64,000 nt of DNA from Bacteroidota bacterium. Its GTDB lineage: Bacteria; Bacteroidota; Bacteroidia; Bacteroidales; Bacteroidaceae. Position 1 is the stretch's first letter. Each line of letters opens with the position of its first letter. Shown one piece after another: positions 56,197-64,000 of the stretch. The notes below the pieces were generated by a model. The model saw only the letters and a list, made by a program, of their open reading frames with translations. It was not told the DNA's origin and searched no databases. Both the position numbers and the translations under genes were made by a program. The stretch spans positions 62,001 to 126,000 of the forward strand of contig JAEZKJ010000022.1 in the NCBI GenBank assembly GCA_023415545.1. The letters run 5' to 3'.

Positions 56197-58200
56197 CTAT
56201 TTATTTTTTGATTTTTTATCTCTTAATCTCTCTGCAATAGCCCACTGCAGTGCTGCTTCATCCTCTTTACCTAGTTTCATCAATACATCTCCAAAAAGTT
56301 CATGTGCTTTAGGATGTTCAGGCTTTATTGAAATAGCTCTTGAGAAATCAGTTGCTGCTCCCTCATTATTGTCCGTTTTGATTCTATTTTTACCTCTGTT
56401 GTATAGAGCTTTAAAAGATAGAGGACTTAATCGGACTGCTTCATTAAAACATAACTCAGCATCATGATAATTGTTAATATCATGCAATGTGACTCCTTTT
56501 CGTATCCAAGCATCAGTATATAATGGGTCGAGCTCAAGTGCCTTATCATAATTAGCTAAAGCAGCCTTGGAATCATGAGCATGAACTATACACTCATTTC
56601 CCATAATAAAGTATTCATGCGCATATTTTTTAAGGTTCTCCTTCATAGTACGCATTTTTTCTTTAAGCAATTTATTTTCCTGTTTTAAATTAGTTATGGT
56701 ACCTAATTTTTTACGTATAAATCTTTTTATTAATGGTTTTTCAATATCATATCTAGAATGAATAGCAATGAAAAAATGTTCAAGGAAAGCGTCAAAATCA
56801 CAACTATCAAAGCTCTTTACCGCCTCACTATATTCTATATCAGCTTTAGCCTTCTTCATGGCATTATCTATAGCTTGTTGATCGTTAAATCGTTTTGAAA
56901 ATTCAACTATTTCGGGACGAACAAAAATATCACCTTTAGTAATCTGCTTTTTCAACTGTATACCATCGAGTGAAGTACAGCGGCTCAATGCAACGTAAGT
57001 TTGTCCTCCGGCAAAAACACCCCCTGTAAGGTCAATGATGACATTGCTGAATGTTAATCCTTGACTTTTGTGAATAGTTATAGCCCAAGCTAATCGAATG
57101 GGGTATTGAATAAAAATACCAAGCTCTTCTTCTTCAATTTTCTTCTCCTCTTCGTTATATGTATATCTGATATTCCTCCAACAATCCCTCTCAACTTTGA
57201 ATTCGCCGCCATCTTCAGTTATTACATAAATACCTCCATCGTCATCGATTCCTGAAATTGTCCCTATGGTACCATTAACCCATCTTCGCTCGTAATCATT
57301 CTTTATAAATATAATCTGAGCTCCCTCTTTTAACACAAGATCAATCTGTGTTGGAAGTGAGCTATCAGGAAAATCACCTTTAATCTCCCCTTGAAATGTG
57401 ATTGCTTCACCAGGTAGTTCGGCTAGTTTTTTCTCATTAATAAAGTCTACAGTATCTCTTCTTGTTGCCAAAGTTATATACATATCATTCGCTTTTTCCT
57501 CAATATCTTTGTTATATCGTGTATTGAGAAGTTGCAAATCATACGCACCGGCTTTATTTGTTCGAATATTATCAAGAACATTAATGAATACTTTATCTTT
57601 TTGCCTATATACCTTTTTAAACTCGATAGATACTATGTCAATGTAATTGAAAATATTAGCTGAAAAGAAGTATGGTGTACGATAGAATTTGCTTAAAATC
57701 TCCTTTTCATCGCTTTTTATAACTGGCTCAAGCTGAAATACATCTCCCACAAACATTACCTGCTTACCTCCAAATGGTTCCCTCATATTTTGTGAGTATA
57801 CCCTTAAAACCTTGTCGATAAAGTCGATAATATCAGCTCTTACCATTGAAATTTCATCAATAATAACCAGTTCTACCTCCTTTATAAGTTTTCGGTGAGC
57901 AGTGCTGTATTTTAGGAATTTCTGCAAGTTACCATTTCTAGTGCTGAAGTTTGGGTCATCGGGTAGCAGAGGATAAAATGGAAGTTTAAAAAAACTATGT
58001 AGGGTACATCCTCCGGCATTTATTGCAGCTACTCCTGTTGGAGCAAGAATAATATGTCTCTTTTTTACATTCTTACAAACATATTTCAAGAATGTAGATT
58101 TTCCTGTGCCGGCTTTACCGGTCAGAAAAATTGACTGGCGTGTGTATTTTATAAGTTTCAACGCCTCCTGAAACTCTTTATTGTCTGTATCTAACTGCAT
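56197..58200 (-). CDS. Pif1-like AAA helicase with C-terminal TPR repeats
   Basis: 667 residues. SF1B motifs: Walker A GKAGTGKST (28-36), PTGVAAINAGGCT motif Ia, DEIS Walker B (115-118), GDVFQLEPV motif III, and AWAITIHKSQGLTFSNV and YVALSRC motifs V-VI. The last ~145 residues form about four tetratricopeptide repeats (YDKALELDPLYTDAW, FNEAVRLSPLSFKAL, FSRAISIKPEHPKAH) ahead of a basic tail. A helicase acting on branched or structured DNA, with TPRs for protein contacts. Confidence 0.92.
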   Translation of the reverse strand: MQLDTDNKEFQEALKLIKYTRQSIFLTGKAGTGKSTFLKYVCKNVKKRHIILAPTGVAAINAGGCTLHSFFKLPFYPLLPDDPNFSTRNGNLQKFLKYSTAHRKLIKEVELVIIDEISMVRADIIDFIDKVLRVYSQNMREPFGGKQVMFVGDVFQLEPVIKSDEKEILSKFYRTPYFFSANIFNYIDIVSIEFKKVYRQKDKVFINVLDNIRTNKAGAYDLQLLNTRYNKDIEEKANDMYITLATRRDTVDFINEKKLAELPGEAITFQGEIKGDFPDSSLPTQIDLVLKEGAQIIFIKNDYERRWVNGTIGTISGIDDDGGIYVITEDGGEFKVERDCWRNIRYTYNEEEKKIEEEELGIFIQYPIRLAWAITIHKSQGLTFSNVIIDLTGGVFAGGQTYVALSRCTSLDGIQLKKQITKGDIFVRPEIVEFSKRFNDQQAIDNAMKKAKADIEYSEAVKSFDSCDFDAFLEHFFIAIHSRYDIEKPLIKRFIRKKLGTITNLKQENKLLKEKMRTMKENLKKYAHEYFIMGNECIVHAHDSKAALANYDKALELDPLYTDAWIRKGVTLHDINNYHDAELCFNEAVRLSPLSFKALYNRGKNRIKTDNNEGAATDFSRAISIKPEHPKAHELFGDVLMKLGKEDEAALQWAIAERLRDKKSKNK

Positions 58201-58226
58201 TATAAAAAAGGATATATTGTATTATT

Positions 58227-58257
58227 CAAAAATAATATATATTTTGCCAGCTACAAA
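58227..58257 (-). promoter_or_regulatory. Promoter of the helicase-YciO operon
   Basis: Minus strand: TTTG (58254-58257), 19 nt, TATTTTTG (58227-58234), 26 bp before the start. Confidence 0.8.
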
Positions 58258-58357
58258 ATATGATTTCTTTTATTAAAAATATTCCTTTTTTCATAGGGTA
58301 TCTATTTCCTGAACCATCTTATTATAAAGAGCAAAAACAATTTAAAAATAGAGTGCC

Positions 58358-59611
58358 ATGAAAAGTATTAGTTTTATAGTAAAAATGGTTATGGTAATAT
58401 TTTTATCATACCTTGTTATCCCGGCTTCAGCACAGGTAGATTCTTTAGGATATATCACTGTTTCGGGAGTTGTAAAGAATAGCAAATCAAAAAAAGATTT
58501 GAGTAGTGTAAATATCTTTTTACCGGGTTCACACGTAGGTACTGTTACTAACGATGATGGATATTTTAATTTGAAACTGAAAAAAATGGTTCCTGAGATT
58601 ATCGTTTCTCACCTAGGTTATAAAAGTCAAAGGATAGCATTAAATAAGAATAATATGAAGGATTTGAGAATTATGCTTGTACCTCATACAAACTTATTGA
58701 ATGAAGTAGTTGTTTTGGGATTAGACCCAAATGAACTTGTAGAAGAGGCACTTGGTAATGTAAGTGAAAATTATAGTAAGAAGAGCAATAATTTAACCGG
58801 ATTCTATCGAGAAACAGCACAGAAAGGAAAGAAGTTTATAAATGTTTCGGAAGCCATAATTTATATATATAAAACTCCATATAAACAATCGGTTGAAAAT
58901 GATAGAGTACAAATTTTAAAAGGCAGGCGACTATTAAGTCAAAAAAGCAGTGATACTCTTGGTGTAAAACTTATGGGTGGACCTACTCTATGTATATATG
59001 CTGACATAGCTAAAAATAGAGACTCTTTTTTGTCTAAAGATCAACTGAAAAATTACAACTTTAGAATGGAAGAGGCTACAGTTATTGATGGGCATCCTCA
59101 ATATGTAATCTCATTCTCTCCAAAAGTTGAATTACCTGATGAACCTCTTTTCTTCGGTAAATTATATATTGATAAAGATAATTTGGCATTTAGTCGTATA
59201 GAGTTTTCTATGGATATGAGTAACAAATTTAAAGCTACTAGGGCTATGCTTTATAAAAAGCCTGTAGGTTTACGATTTAATCCACAAGAGTTATCATATA
59301 TAATAAACTATAAGATAGAAGATGGTGTTTCGTATTTAAACTATTTACGTAACGAAATCGACTTTAAGTGTGATTGGAAAAGACGTCTGTTCTCAAAAGG
59401 TTTTACCGTGATTTCCGAAATGGTTGTTACTGATCAGAATGATAGAGATGTGTCAACTATTCCTCGAAAAGAGTCTTTTGATAAAACTGATGCTTTTTAT
59501 GATCAAGTGGCTAGTTTCAATAATGATAATTTTTGGGAAGATTATAACATAATTGAACCAACAGAATCATTAGAGCATGCTGTAAATAAGCTAAAAAAAC
59601 AGCAAAAATAG
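58358..59611 (+). CDS. Carboxypeptidase-regulatory-like domain protein
   Basis: 417 residues. Signal peptide (ends ASAQ). CarboxypepD_reg-like domain about 31-113 (TVSGVVKNSKSKKDL, GTVTNDDGYFNL, SHLGYKSQRI). This is followed by LNEVVVLG (118-125), the same type of motif that in SusC receptors marks the TonB box. Instead of a plug and barrel a ~290-residue beta-rich region follows, ending with NNDNFWEDYN. It is a paralog of the C-terminal part of the STN protein at 61070-62611. Function unknown. Confidence 0.82.
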   Translation: MKSISFIVKMVMVIFLSYLVIPASAQVDSLGYITVSGVVKNSKSKKDLSSVNIFLPGSHVGTVTNDDGYFNLKLKKMVPEIIVSHLGYKSQRIALNKNNMKDLRIMLVPHTNLLNEVVVLGLDPNELVEEALGNVSENYSKKSNNLTGFYRETAQKGKKFINVSEAIIYIYKTPYKQSVENDRVQILKGRRLLSQKSSDTLGVKLMGGPTLCIYADIAKNRDSFLSKDQLKNYNFRMEEATVIDGHPQYVISFSPKVELPDEPLFFGKLYIDKDNLAFSRIEFSMDMSNKFKATRAMLYKKPVGLRFNPQELSYIINYKIEDGVSYLNYLRNEIDFKCDWKRRLFSKGFTVISEMVVTDQNDRDVSTIPRKESFDKTDAFYDQVASFNNDNFWEDYNIIEPTESLEHAVNKLKKQQK

Positions 59612-59662
59612 TATTTGATTAATTAATTGAATATATTTGGAGCTACGCAAAAATGTCGCTAG

Positions 59663-60205
59663 ATGATTGATGAACTTATAATATTTTTAAAGATAAAAGA
59701 GGGAAACGTAAAAGCTTTCGAATCCCTCTTTTATAAATATTATACTCCACTTTGTAAGTATGTAACCTTGATTATTGGTTCATACGATGAAGCAGAGGAG
59801 ATAGTTCAAGAACTCTTTTATAAATTGTGGCGAGATAGAGAAATGATCTCCATAACATATTCAATAAAAAGTTACCTATATCGTTCTGCCCATAACATGG
59901 CATTAGGTTATTGTGAACATGATGAGGTGAAGCAACGATTCTACCAAAATTATACAAATAACAATGTTGATTATTCTTTTTCAGTAGATTCTGAGATAGA
60001 GTGCTCAGAGTTAAAAAAAATATTGGATAATGTATTAAAAAAACTTCCTGATAGATGCAAAACCATTTTTATGATGAATCGTTTCCAAGGGAAGAAATAC
60101 AAAGATATAGCAGTAGAATTATCACTCTCTATAAAGACTGTAGAGGCTGACATTAGCAAAGCGCTTAAGATATTAAAAGAGGAGGTTGATTGTTATGGTA
60201 AATAG
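59663..60205 (+). CDS. ECF sigma factor (FecI-like)
   Basis: 180 residues. Region 2: DEAEEIVQELFYKLWRDRE. Region 4: YKDIAVELSLSIKTVEADISK. In Bacteroidota such factors activate a neighbouring SusC/D operon once released by FecR. Its last codons overlap the FecR gene (start 60195), which has a strong SD AGGAGG at 60180-60185. The FecR stop in turn overlaps the STN gene, making one coupled transcript. Confidence 0.94.
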   Translation: MIDELIIFLKIKEGNVKAFESLFYKYYTPLCKYVTLIIGSYDEAEEIVQELFYKLWRDREMISITYSIKSYLYRSAHNMALGYCEHDEVKQRFYQNYTNNNVDYSFSVDSEIECSELKKILDNVLKKLPDRCKTIFMMNRFQGKKYKDIAVELSLSIKTVEADISKALKILKEEVDCYGK

Positions 60206-61073
60206 AATGAATAAATTCGAGAAAGAGAAGACAGATGTAGCTTGGGGAAAGCTGATGTCTAGACTACAAGAGGATAACCTTTTGGTAAAACAAAATGAGT
60301 ACCATAGCAATAAGCATAATGCTATGAGTTTTACTAAAACAAAAAAAGTTTTAGTAGCAGGATTATCTTTGGCAGCGATGATAGCTGTTCTATTTTTATT
60401 GAATATATCATTCTTCAAAAATGAAAAAAACAATGTAGCTATGATTTTAGAGAAGAATAATGAATCTTCCTCTTTGGTAACTACATTATCGGATGGTTCT
60501 ATTGTTTATTTAGCTAAATATGGAACAATAGCATACCCAAAAGTATTTTCAAATAAAACGAGAAATGTAAACTTAAAAGGAGAAGCTTTTTTTGACGTTG
60601 CTAAAAATAGAAATAAACCTTTCATTATAACAACTCCTGAAGCAATTATTGAAGTTCTTGGAACATCATTCAGTATAACAAAAAATGAAAATATTCCTTT
60701 TAGGCTCGTTGTTAGAAGTGGAAAGGTTAAAGTAACTGACCGTAAAACTAATCAAATAGTTTATGTCGAGAAAAATGAAGGAGTATCTCTCTCTTCAGGA
60801 CGTTTAGAATCTTTCATCTCTAATGAAAATCCTATTAAAAATTTTGTGAAAGATTTTAGATTCAAAGATCAAAATTTAAAATCAATTGTTGAGGCTCTGA
60901 ATTCTATTTCATCGGATGGTAAAATTGAACTTTCGGGAAATATTGATAATAGAATTCTAACTGTTGCTTTCTCGGGTGAAAATATCGATGAAATGGCCAA
61001 ACTTATTAGTCTTGCTTTAAATTTAAGCATTGAGAAAAAGAATAATACTATTTATTTGAGTGATAAGCAGTGA
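60195..61073 (+). CDS. FecR family anti-sigma factor
   Basis: 292 residues. Start ATG 60195 chosen because AGGAGG ends 9 nt upstream; ATG 60207 is an alternative. Cytoplasmic N terminus (about 1-50), one membrane helix (50-72), periplasmic FecR domain (LSDGSIVYLAKYGTIAYP, GEAFFDVAKN, VLGTSFSI), and a C-terminal DUF4974/STN-like domain near 220-292 (FKDQNLKSIVEALNS). It holds the ECF sigma until an outer-membrane signal arrives. Overlaps both neighbours. Confidence 0.94.
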   Translation: MVNRMNKFEKEKTDVAWGKLMSRLQEDNLLVKQNEYHSNKHNAMSFTKTKKVLVAGLSLAAMIAVLFLLNISFFKNEKNNVAMILEKNNESSSLVTTLSDGSIVYLAKYGTIAYPKVFSNKTRNVNLKGEAFFDVAKNRNKPFIITTPEAIIEVLGTSFSITKNENIPFRLVVRSGKVKVTDRKTNQIVYVEKNEGVSLSSGRLESFISNENPIKNFVKDFRFKDQNLKSIVEALNSISSDGKIELSGNIDNRILTVAFSGENIDEMAKLISLALNLSIEKKNNTIYLSDKQ

Positions 61074-62611
61074 TTAACTCATTTAAAAATATTGCTATCT
61101 CTTTGTTGATATTAATTGTTTCATTAACAGAGATCTCGGCTCAAAGTAATAAAGATATATTTGATAAAACTGTTTTTTTACATAAACAAAAATCTAATGT
61201 ATATACTTTATTAAATGAACTTAGTAAACAGTCCGGACTTCTTTTTATTTATGATAGTAATGTCATAGATAATGAAAATGTAGTGAAAATAAAAGAGGGC
61301 AAAAGAAGACTTGAAGATGCAATCAAGGAGGTAGTAGGTGATAATATCGATTATGAAAATATAGGGAAACACATTCTAATCACTTCCAAGCATCCCAAAA
61401 AAGATAACTTTGTTACCGACTCGCTGAATACAAATTATTTAATCATTGAAGGACGATTGTTGGATGCTTCTAATAATACTCCCATAGCTTTTGGAAGCGT
61501 AGGAATTTTTGGCTCTTCAATAGGCACGATATCAAATCAAGAAGGAGTATTTAGATTAATTATTCCTGAATCAATATCTCACTCATCGGAAGTATGTTTT
61601 TCACATTTAGGTTATGAACAACAGAAAATAGCATTTACTACATTACTAGGAGGTTTTGTTAATATTTCCCTTCAACAACGAATCATGACTCTTCCTGAAG
61701 TTGTTATTCAATCCATCAATCCAGTGAAATTGATTGATAAGATGCGTAAGAATATTGTAATAAACTATTATACTTCTCCTTGCTATCTAACAACTTTTTA
61801 TCGCGAAGGGATTGACTACAATAATAGCTTTAGAACTCTTACTGAAGCTGTTGTAAAACTATATAAGTCCTCTTATAAACATCCTTCAATGGATCAAGTG
61901 CATCTATTGAAGATGAGAAAACTTACAAATTACACAATTAATGATACGGTAATAGCAAAAATGAGTTCAGGATTAGATGCGTCACTTAAACTAGATGTGA
62001 TAAAGGAAATTCCTGATTTTATATTGTCTGCTAATAACTCATCTATTTACAACTACAGATATGTTGAATCGACTATTATAGATGATAAACAAGTTGATGT
62101 TATCAGCTTTATTCCAAAAAATGAAGTGGTTGACCCTCATTATGCCGGTAGATTATATATAAACTCGGATGACTATGCTTTAGTTAGAGTAGAAATGTGT
62201 ATACTTCCTAAGATGGTTAAAAATGCTACAGATATGTTTGTTAGTAAACAAGCACAATCGCTTAAATTGACTTTAAGTGTAGTTAATTATCAAATTAATT
62301 ATAAAAAGTTTGGAGAACATTACTTTTTAAATCATGTAAGAGGTGATATTTATTTTAAAGCAAAAAAAAGAAAAAAACTTTTTGGTAGTTCAATAATTCA
62401 TACATGGTTTGAAATGCTTCCTTGTAAAATTGATACGATAAATGTTGTAAAATTCAATAAGAATGAACGTTTATCTACAACTACAGTTTTTTCGGAAACA
62501 GCATTTGAATATGATCATAACTTTTGGGGAGAGTATAACAGTATCACTTTAGAGCAGAAAATTGAAGATGTGATTAAACATATTACTCCTAAAATTGATG
62601 TAATGAAATGA
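61070..62611 (+). CDS. STN and carboxypeptidase-regulatory-like domain protein without beta-barrel
   Basis: 513 residues, GTG start overlapping the FecR stop (GTGA). Signal peptide (ends ISAQ). STN domain about 30-110 (SNVYTLLNELSKQSGLLFIYD). CarboxypepD_reg domain about 122-205 (GTISNQEGVFRL, SHLGYEQQKI), LPEVVIQ at about 210. Then a ~300-residue region paralogous to the 417-residue protein upstream, ending HNFWGEYN. STN domains of TonB receptors contact FecR, but here no plug or barrel follows, so it may be a soluble or membrane-associated signalling partner. Function unknown. Confidence 0.82.
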   Translation: MINSFKNIAISLLILIVSLTEISAQSNKDIFDKTVFLHKQKSNVYTLLNELSKQSGLLFIYDSNVIDNENVVKIKEGKRRLEDAIKEVVGDNIDYENIGKHILITSKHPKKDNFVTDSLNTNYLIIEGRLLDASNNTPIAFGSVGIFGSSIGTISNQEGVFRLIIPESISHSSEVCFSHLGYEQQKIAFTTLLGGFVNISLQQRIMTLPEVVIQSINPVKLIDKMRKNIVINYYTSPCYLTTFYREGIDYNNSFRTLTEAVVKLYKSSYKHPSMDQVHLLKMRKLTNYTINDTVIAKMSSGLDASLKLDVIKEIPDFILSANNSSIYNYRYVESTIIDDKQVDVISFIPKNEVVDPHYAGRLYINSDDYALVRVEMCILPKMVKNATDMFVSKQAQSLKLTLSVVNYQINYKKFGEHYFLNHVRGDIYFKAKKRKKLFGSSIIHTWFEMLPCKIDTINVVKFNKNERLSTTTVFSETAFEYDHNFWGEYNSITLEQKIEDVIKHITPKIDVMK

Positions 62612-63266
62612 TTTTACTTTTTAAAATATCTTTTTAATAAGCTTTTCTACTTATTTCTATCCTTTTAATACAGGTGTTATTAAATGTAAAATATTATGTT
62701 GTATTTAATCATAATTTAACAAAAATCAAACTTCTTATTCTATAATTATTTTTATGATATTGTTTATAAATATTAATAAACATGATGAATTGTCAATTAT
62801 ATTTCTACCTTTGTTTTGTAATGTAACTATTAATACTAGACAATAAAACTATATCATGTTAATCATTTTTTACCCGTTTTTTTTATTTTTTTACATTGTA
62901 GTTATGTATCTGATAAACAGATATATGGATTGTTTTGTGTAACGCTAAAATATGTGTTTTGTAACATTGAAAAATCTATTGTTACATAGTAATAGAATTA
63001 TGTATCTAAAGCTTTACAACGCTATATATAATATATAATATATTTGACTGTCTGAAGTTTGTTTAGTAAAATGTAACATTTGCTAAATAGTGTTATTAAA
63101 AAGTGCAAAACAGCTAATGGCATAAACATGAAAACTATAAAAATACTTTGAATCACTCATCTTAAATCTATTTATCTTATGAAACACAACTCCTCATGAA
63201 AACTAGCTACCTAAAATTTATCCAGGCAGATACTCTGCCAATTTTTAAAATTAAACTTTTAAACTA
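62612..63266 (+). promoter_or_regulatory. Long AT-rich leader region upstream of the SusC-like gene
   Basis: 655 bp with no protein gene. Candidate -7 elements: TACCTTTG at 62806-62813 and TATATTTG at 63039-63046 (TTTA 22 nt upstream). The word TGTAAC occurs at 62822, 62938, 62960 and 63072, and inverted (GTTACA) at 62981. A 6-bp hairpin GGCAGA-TAC-TCTGCC at 63225-63239 followed by AATTTTT lies 27 bp before the ATG. If the first promoter is used the leader RNA is over 440 nt. Confidence 0.6.
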
Positions 63267-64000
63267 ATGGTAATGAAAAATGTAATAAAACAAATCCAAA
63301 AGATTCCTTACCTGTTTTTACTTATGCTTTTTACTTGTTTATCAGTATCAGCGCAAAATGGAATAACAGTAAAGGGTGTCGTTGTCGATCAAAGTGGTGA
63401 AAGCGTCATTGGCGCTTCTGTCGTTTTAAAAGGCAATACAGCAGTCGGTACAATTTCAGATATAGATGGAAACTTTGTTTTGAACGTGCCAAGTACTAAA
63501 TCTATTCTTGTTGTAACATACGTAGGTATGAAACCCAAAGAGGTGCAGGCAAGCACCAAATTAATGAAAATTGAACTCGAGGATGATTCTCAAACTTTAG
63601 ATGAAGTTGTTGTCGTAGGTTTTGGACAACAGAAAAAAGAGAGTGTTGTAGGAGCTATTGCTCAAACAACAAGTAAAGTCCTTGAACGTACAGGTGGTGT
63701 TAGTAGTTTAGGTCAAGCTTTGACAGGTAACTTGCCAGGTGTTGTAACAATGACTACAACAGGTAAACCTGGTGAAGAAGATCCTGAAATTACAATTCGT
63801 GGTGTCACCTCATGGAATGGTAGTAAACCTTTAGTGTTGGTTGATGGTGTTGAACGTGATATGTCAGCAGTAGATATCAACTCGGTAGCTTCTATTTCTG
63901 TATTGAAAGATGCTTCTGCTACTGCAGTATTCGGTGTACGTGGTGCTAATGGTGTTATCTTGATTCAAACAAAACGTGGTGAAGAGGGTAAAGCAACAGT
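63267..64000 (+). CDS. SusC/RagA family TonB-dependent receptor, 3' end outside the window
   Basis: First ~245 codons. Start ATG 63267 (MVMKN) or 63273. Signal peptide ends near VSAQ. CarboxypepD_reg domain from about 35 (VKGVVVDQSGESVIGASVVL, then GTISDIDGNF), TonB box LDEVVVVG, then plug domain with LTGNLPGV, ITIRGVTSW, VLVDGVERD and SVLKDASATAVFGVRGANGV. A full receptor is about 1,000 residues. It imports large nutrients such as glycans with a SusD partner, which would lie downstream. Energised by TonB/ExbB/ExbD found in this window. Confidence 0.95.
   Translation, partial: MVMKNVIKQIQKIPYLFLLMLFTCLSVSAQNGITVKGVVVDQSGESVIGASVVLKGNTAVGTISDIDGNFVLNVPSTKSILVVTYVGMKPKEVQASTKLMKIELEDDSQTLDEVVVVGFGQQKKESVVGAIAQTTSKVLERTGGVSSLGQALTGNLPGVVTMTTTGKPGEEDPEITIRGVTSWNGSKPLVLVDGVERDMSAVDINSVASISVLKDASATAVFGVRGANGVILIQTKRGEEGKAT

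Noticed and set aside
55587..58200. Helicase and YciO gene pair as a defence system
   Set aside because: Both are housekeeping-type families with a normal promoter and no nuclease, methylase or mobile-element context.

Overview
The window is a low-GC, gene-dense chromosomal stretch of a member of the phylum Bacteroidota, order Bacteroidales, most likely a gut-type Bacteroidaceae relative. The evidence is: a SusC/RagA receptor start; ECF sigma/FecR modules; ExbB/ExbD/ExbD and TonB of the Bacteroidetes type; a TamA homologue that is a lipoprotein (TamL); DUF1573; MeaB; DPP-IV; many SPII lipoproteins; almost no Shine-Dalgarno sites; and repeated Bacteroidetes promoter elements (TTTG, about 19 nt, TAnnTTTG). 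Genus cannot be fixed from the sequence alone. No phage, IS element or CRISPR array was seen.

Layout. 1-10 kb: 3' part of a pepD-type dipeptidase, a giant alpha-2-macroglobulin-like protein whose thioester motif is lost, a small lipoprotein, DUF1573, MeaB. 10-18 kb: cmk-ispH and pfkA on the minus strand, then tonB, a polyprenyl synthase with tatD, tRNA-Ser(GGA), and an exbB / membrane protein / exbD / exbD operon. 18-30 kb: tetR-fabG-rluA, initiator tRNA-Met, a 21-bp tandem repeat, an alpha/beta hydrolase, an exported MsrA, topB, a glutaredoxin-like gene, rsmF-like methyltransferase, a DUF6249 / ECF sigma / DUF5056 operon, thyA-folA, an Lrp regulator. 30-37 kb: a fucosidase / M64 peptidase / acetyltransferase operon facing a cyclophilin / M16 / MATE operon, both with ATGA overlaps.

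37-58 kb: tamB-tamL for outer-membrane assembly, a sugar nucleotidyltransferase, fabI with a gldB-like gene and an RsmI-like methyltransferase, an unusual six-TM protein ending in what looks like a catalytically dead Nudix domain, lipA, DPP-IV, a TIGR01212 radical SAM protein, an A-type flavoprotein, a second 21-bp repeat, MscS, a YciO/Sua5 protein and a Pif1-like helicase with TPRs. 58-64 kb: two paralogous CarboxypepD_reg proteins, one carrying an STN domain, around an ECF sigma/FecR pair, then a 655-bp leader with repeated TGTAAC words and a hairpin, and the first 245 codons of a SusC-like receptor.

How it works together: TonB, the Exb proteins, TamB/TamL, FecR and SusC all belong to outer-membrane biogenesis and energised nutrient uptake. 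The fucosidase and M64 peptidase fit host-glycoprotein use. MeaB fits the methylmalonyl-CoA (succinate-propionate) route. The rest is housekeeping lipid, nucleotide, tRNA and rRNA metabolism. The strongest candidates for something little described are the ECF/FecR/STN-CPD cassette at 58.3-64 kb, the membrane-Nudix protein at 48.0-49.0 kb and the two 21-bp phased palindromic repeats.
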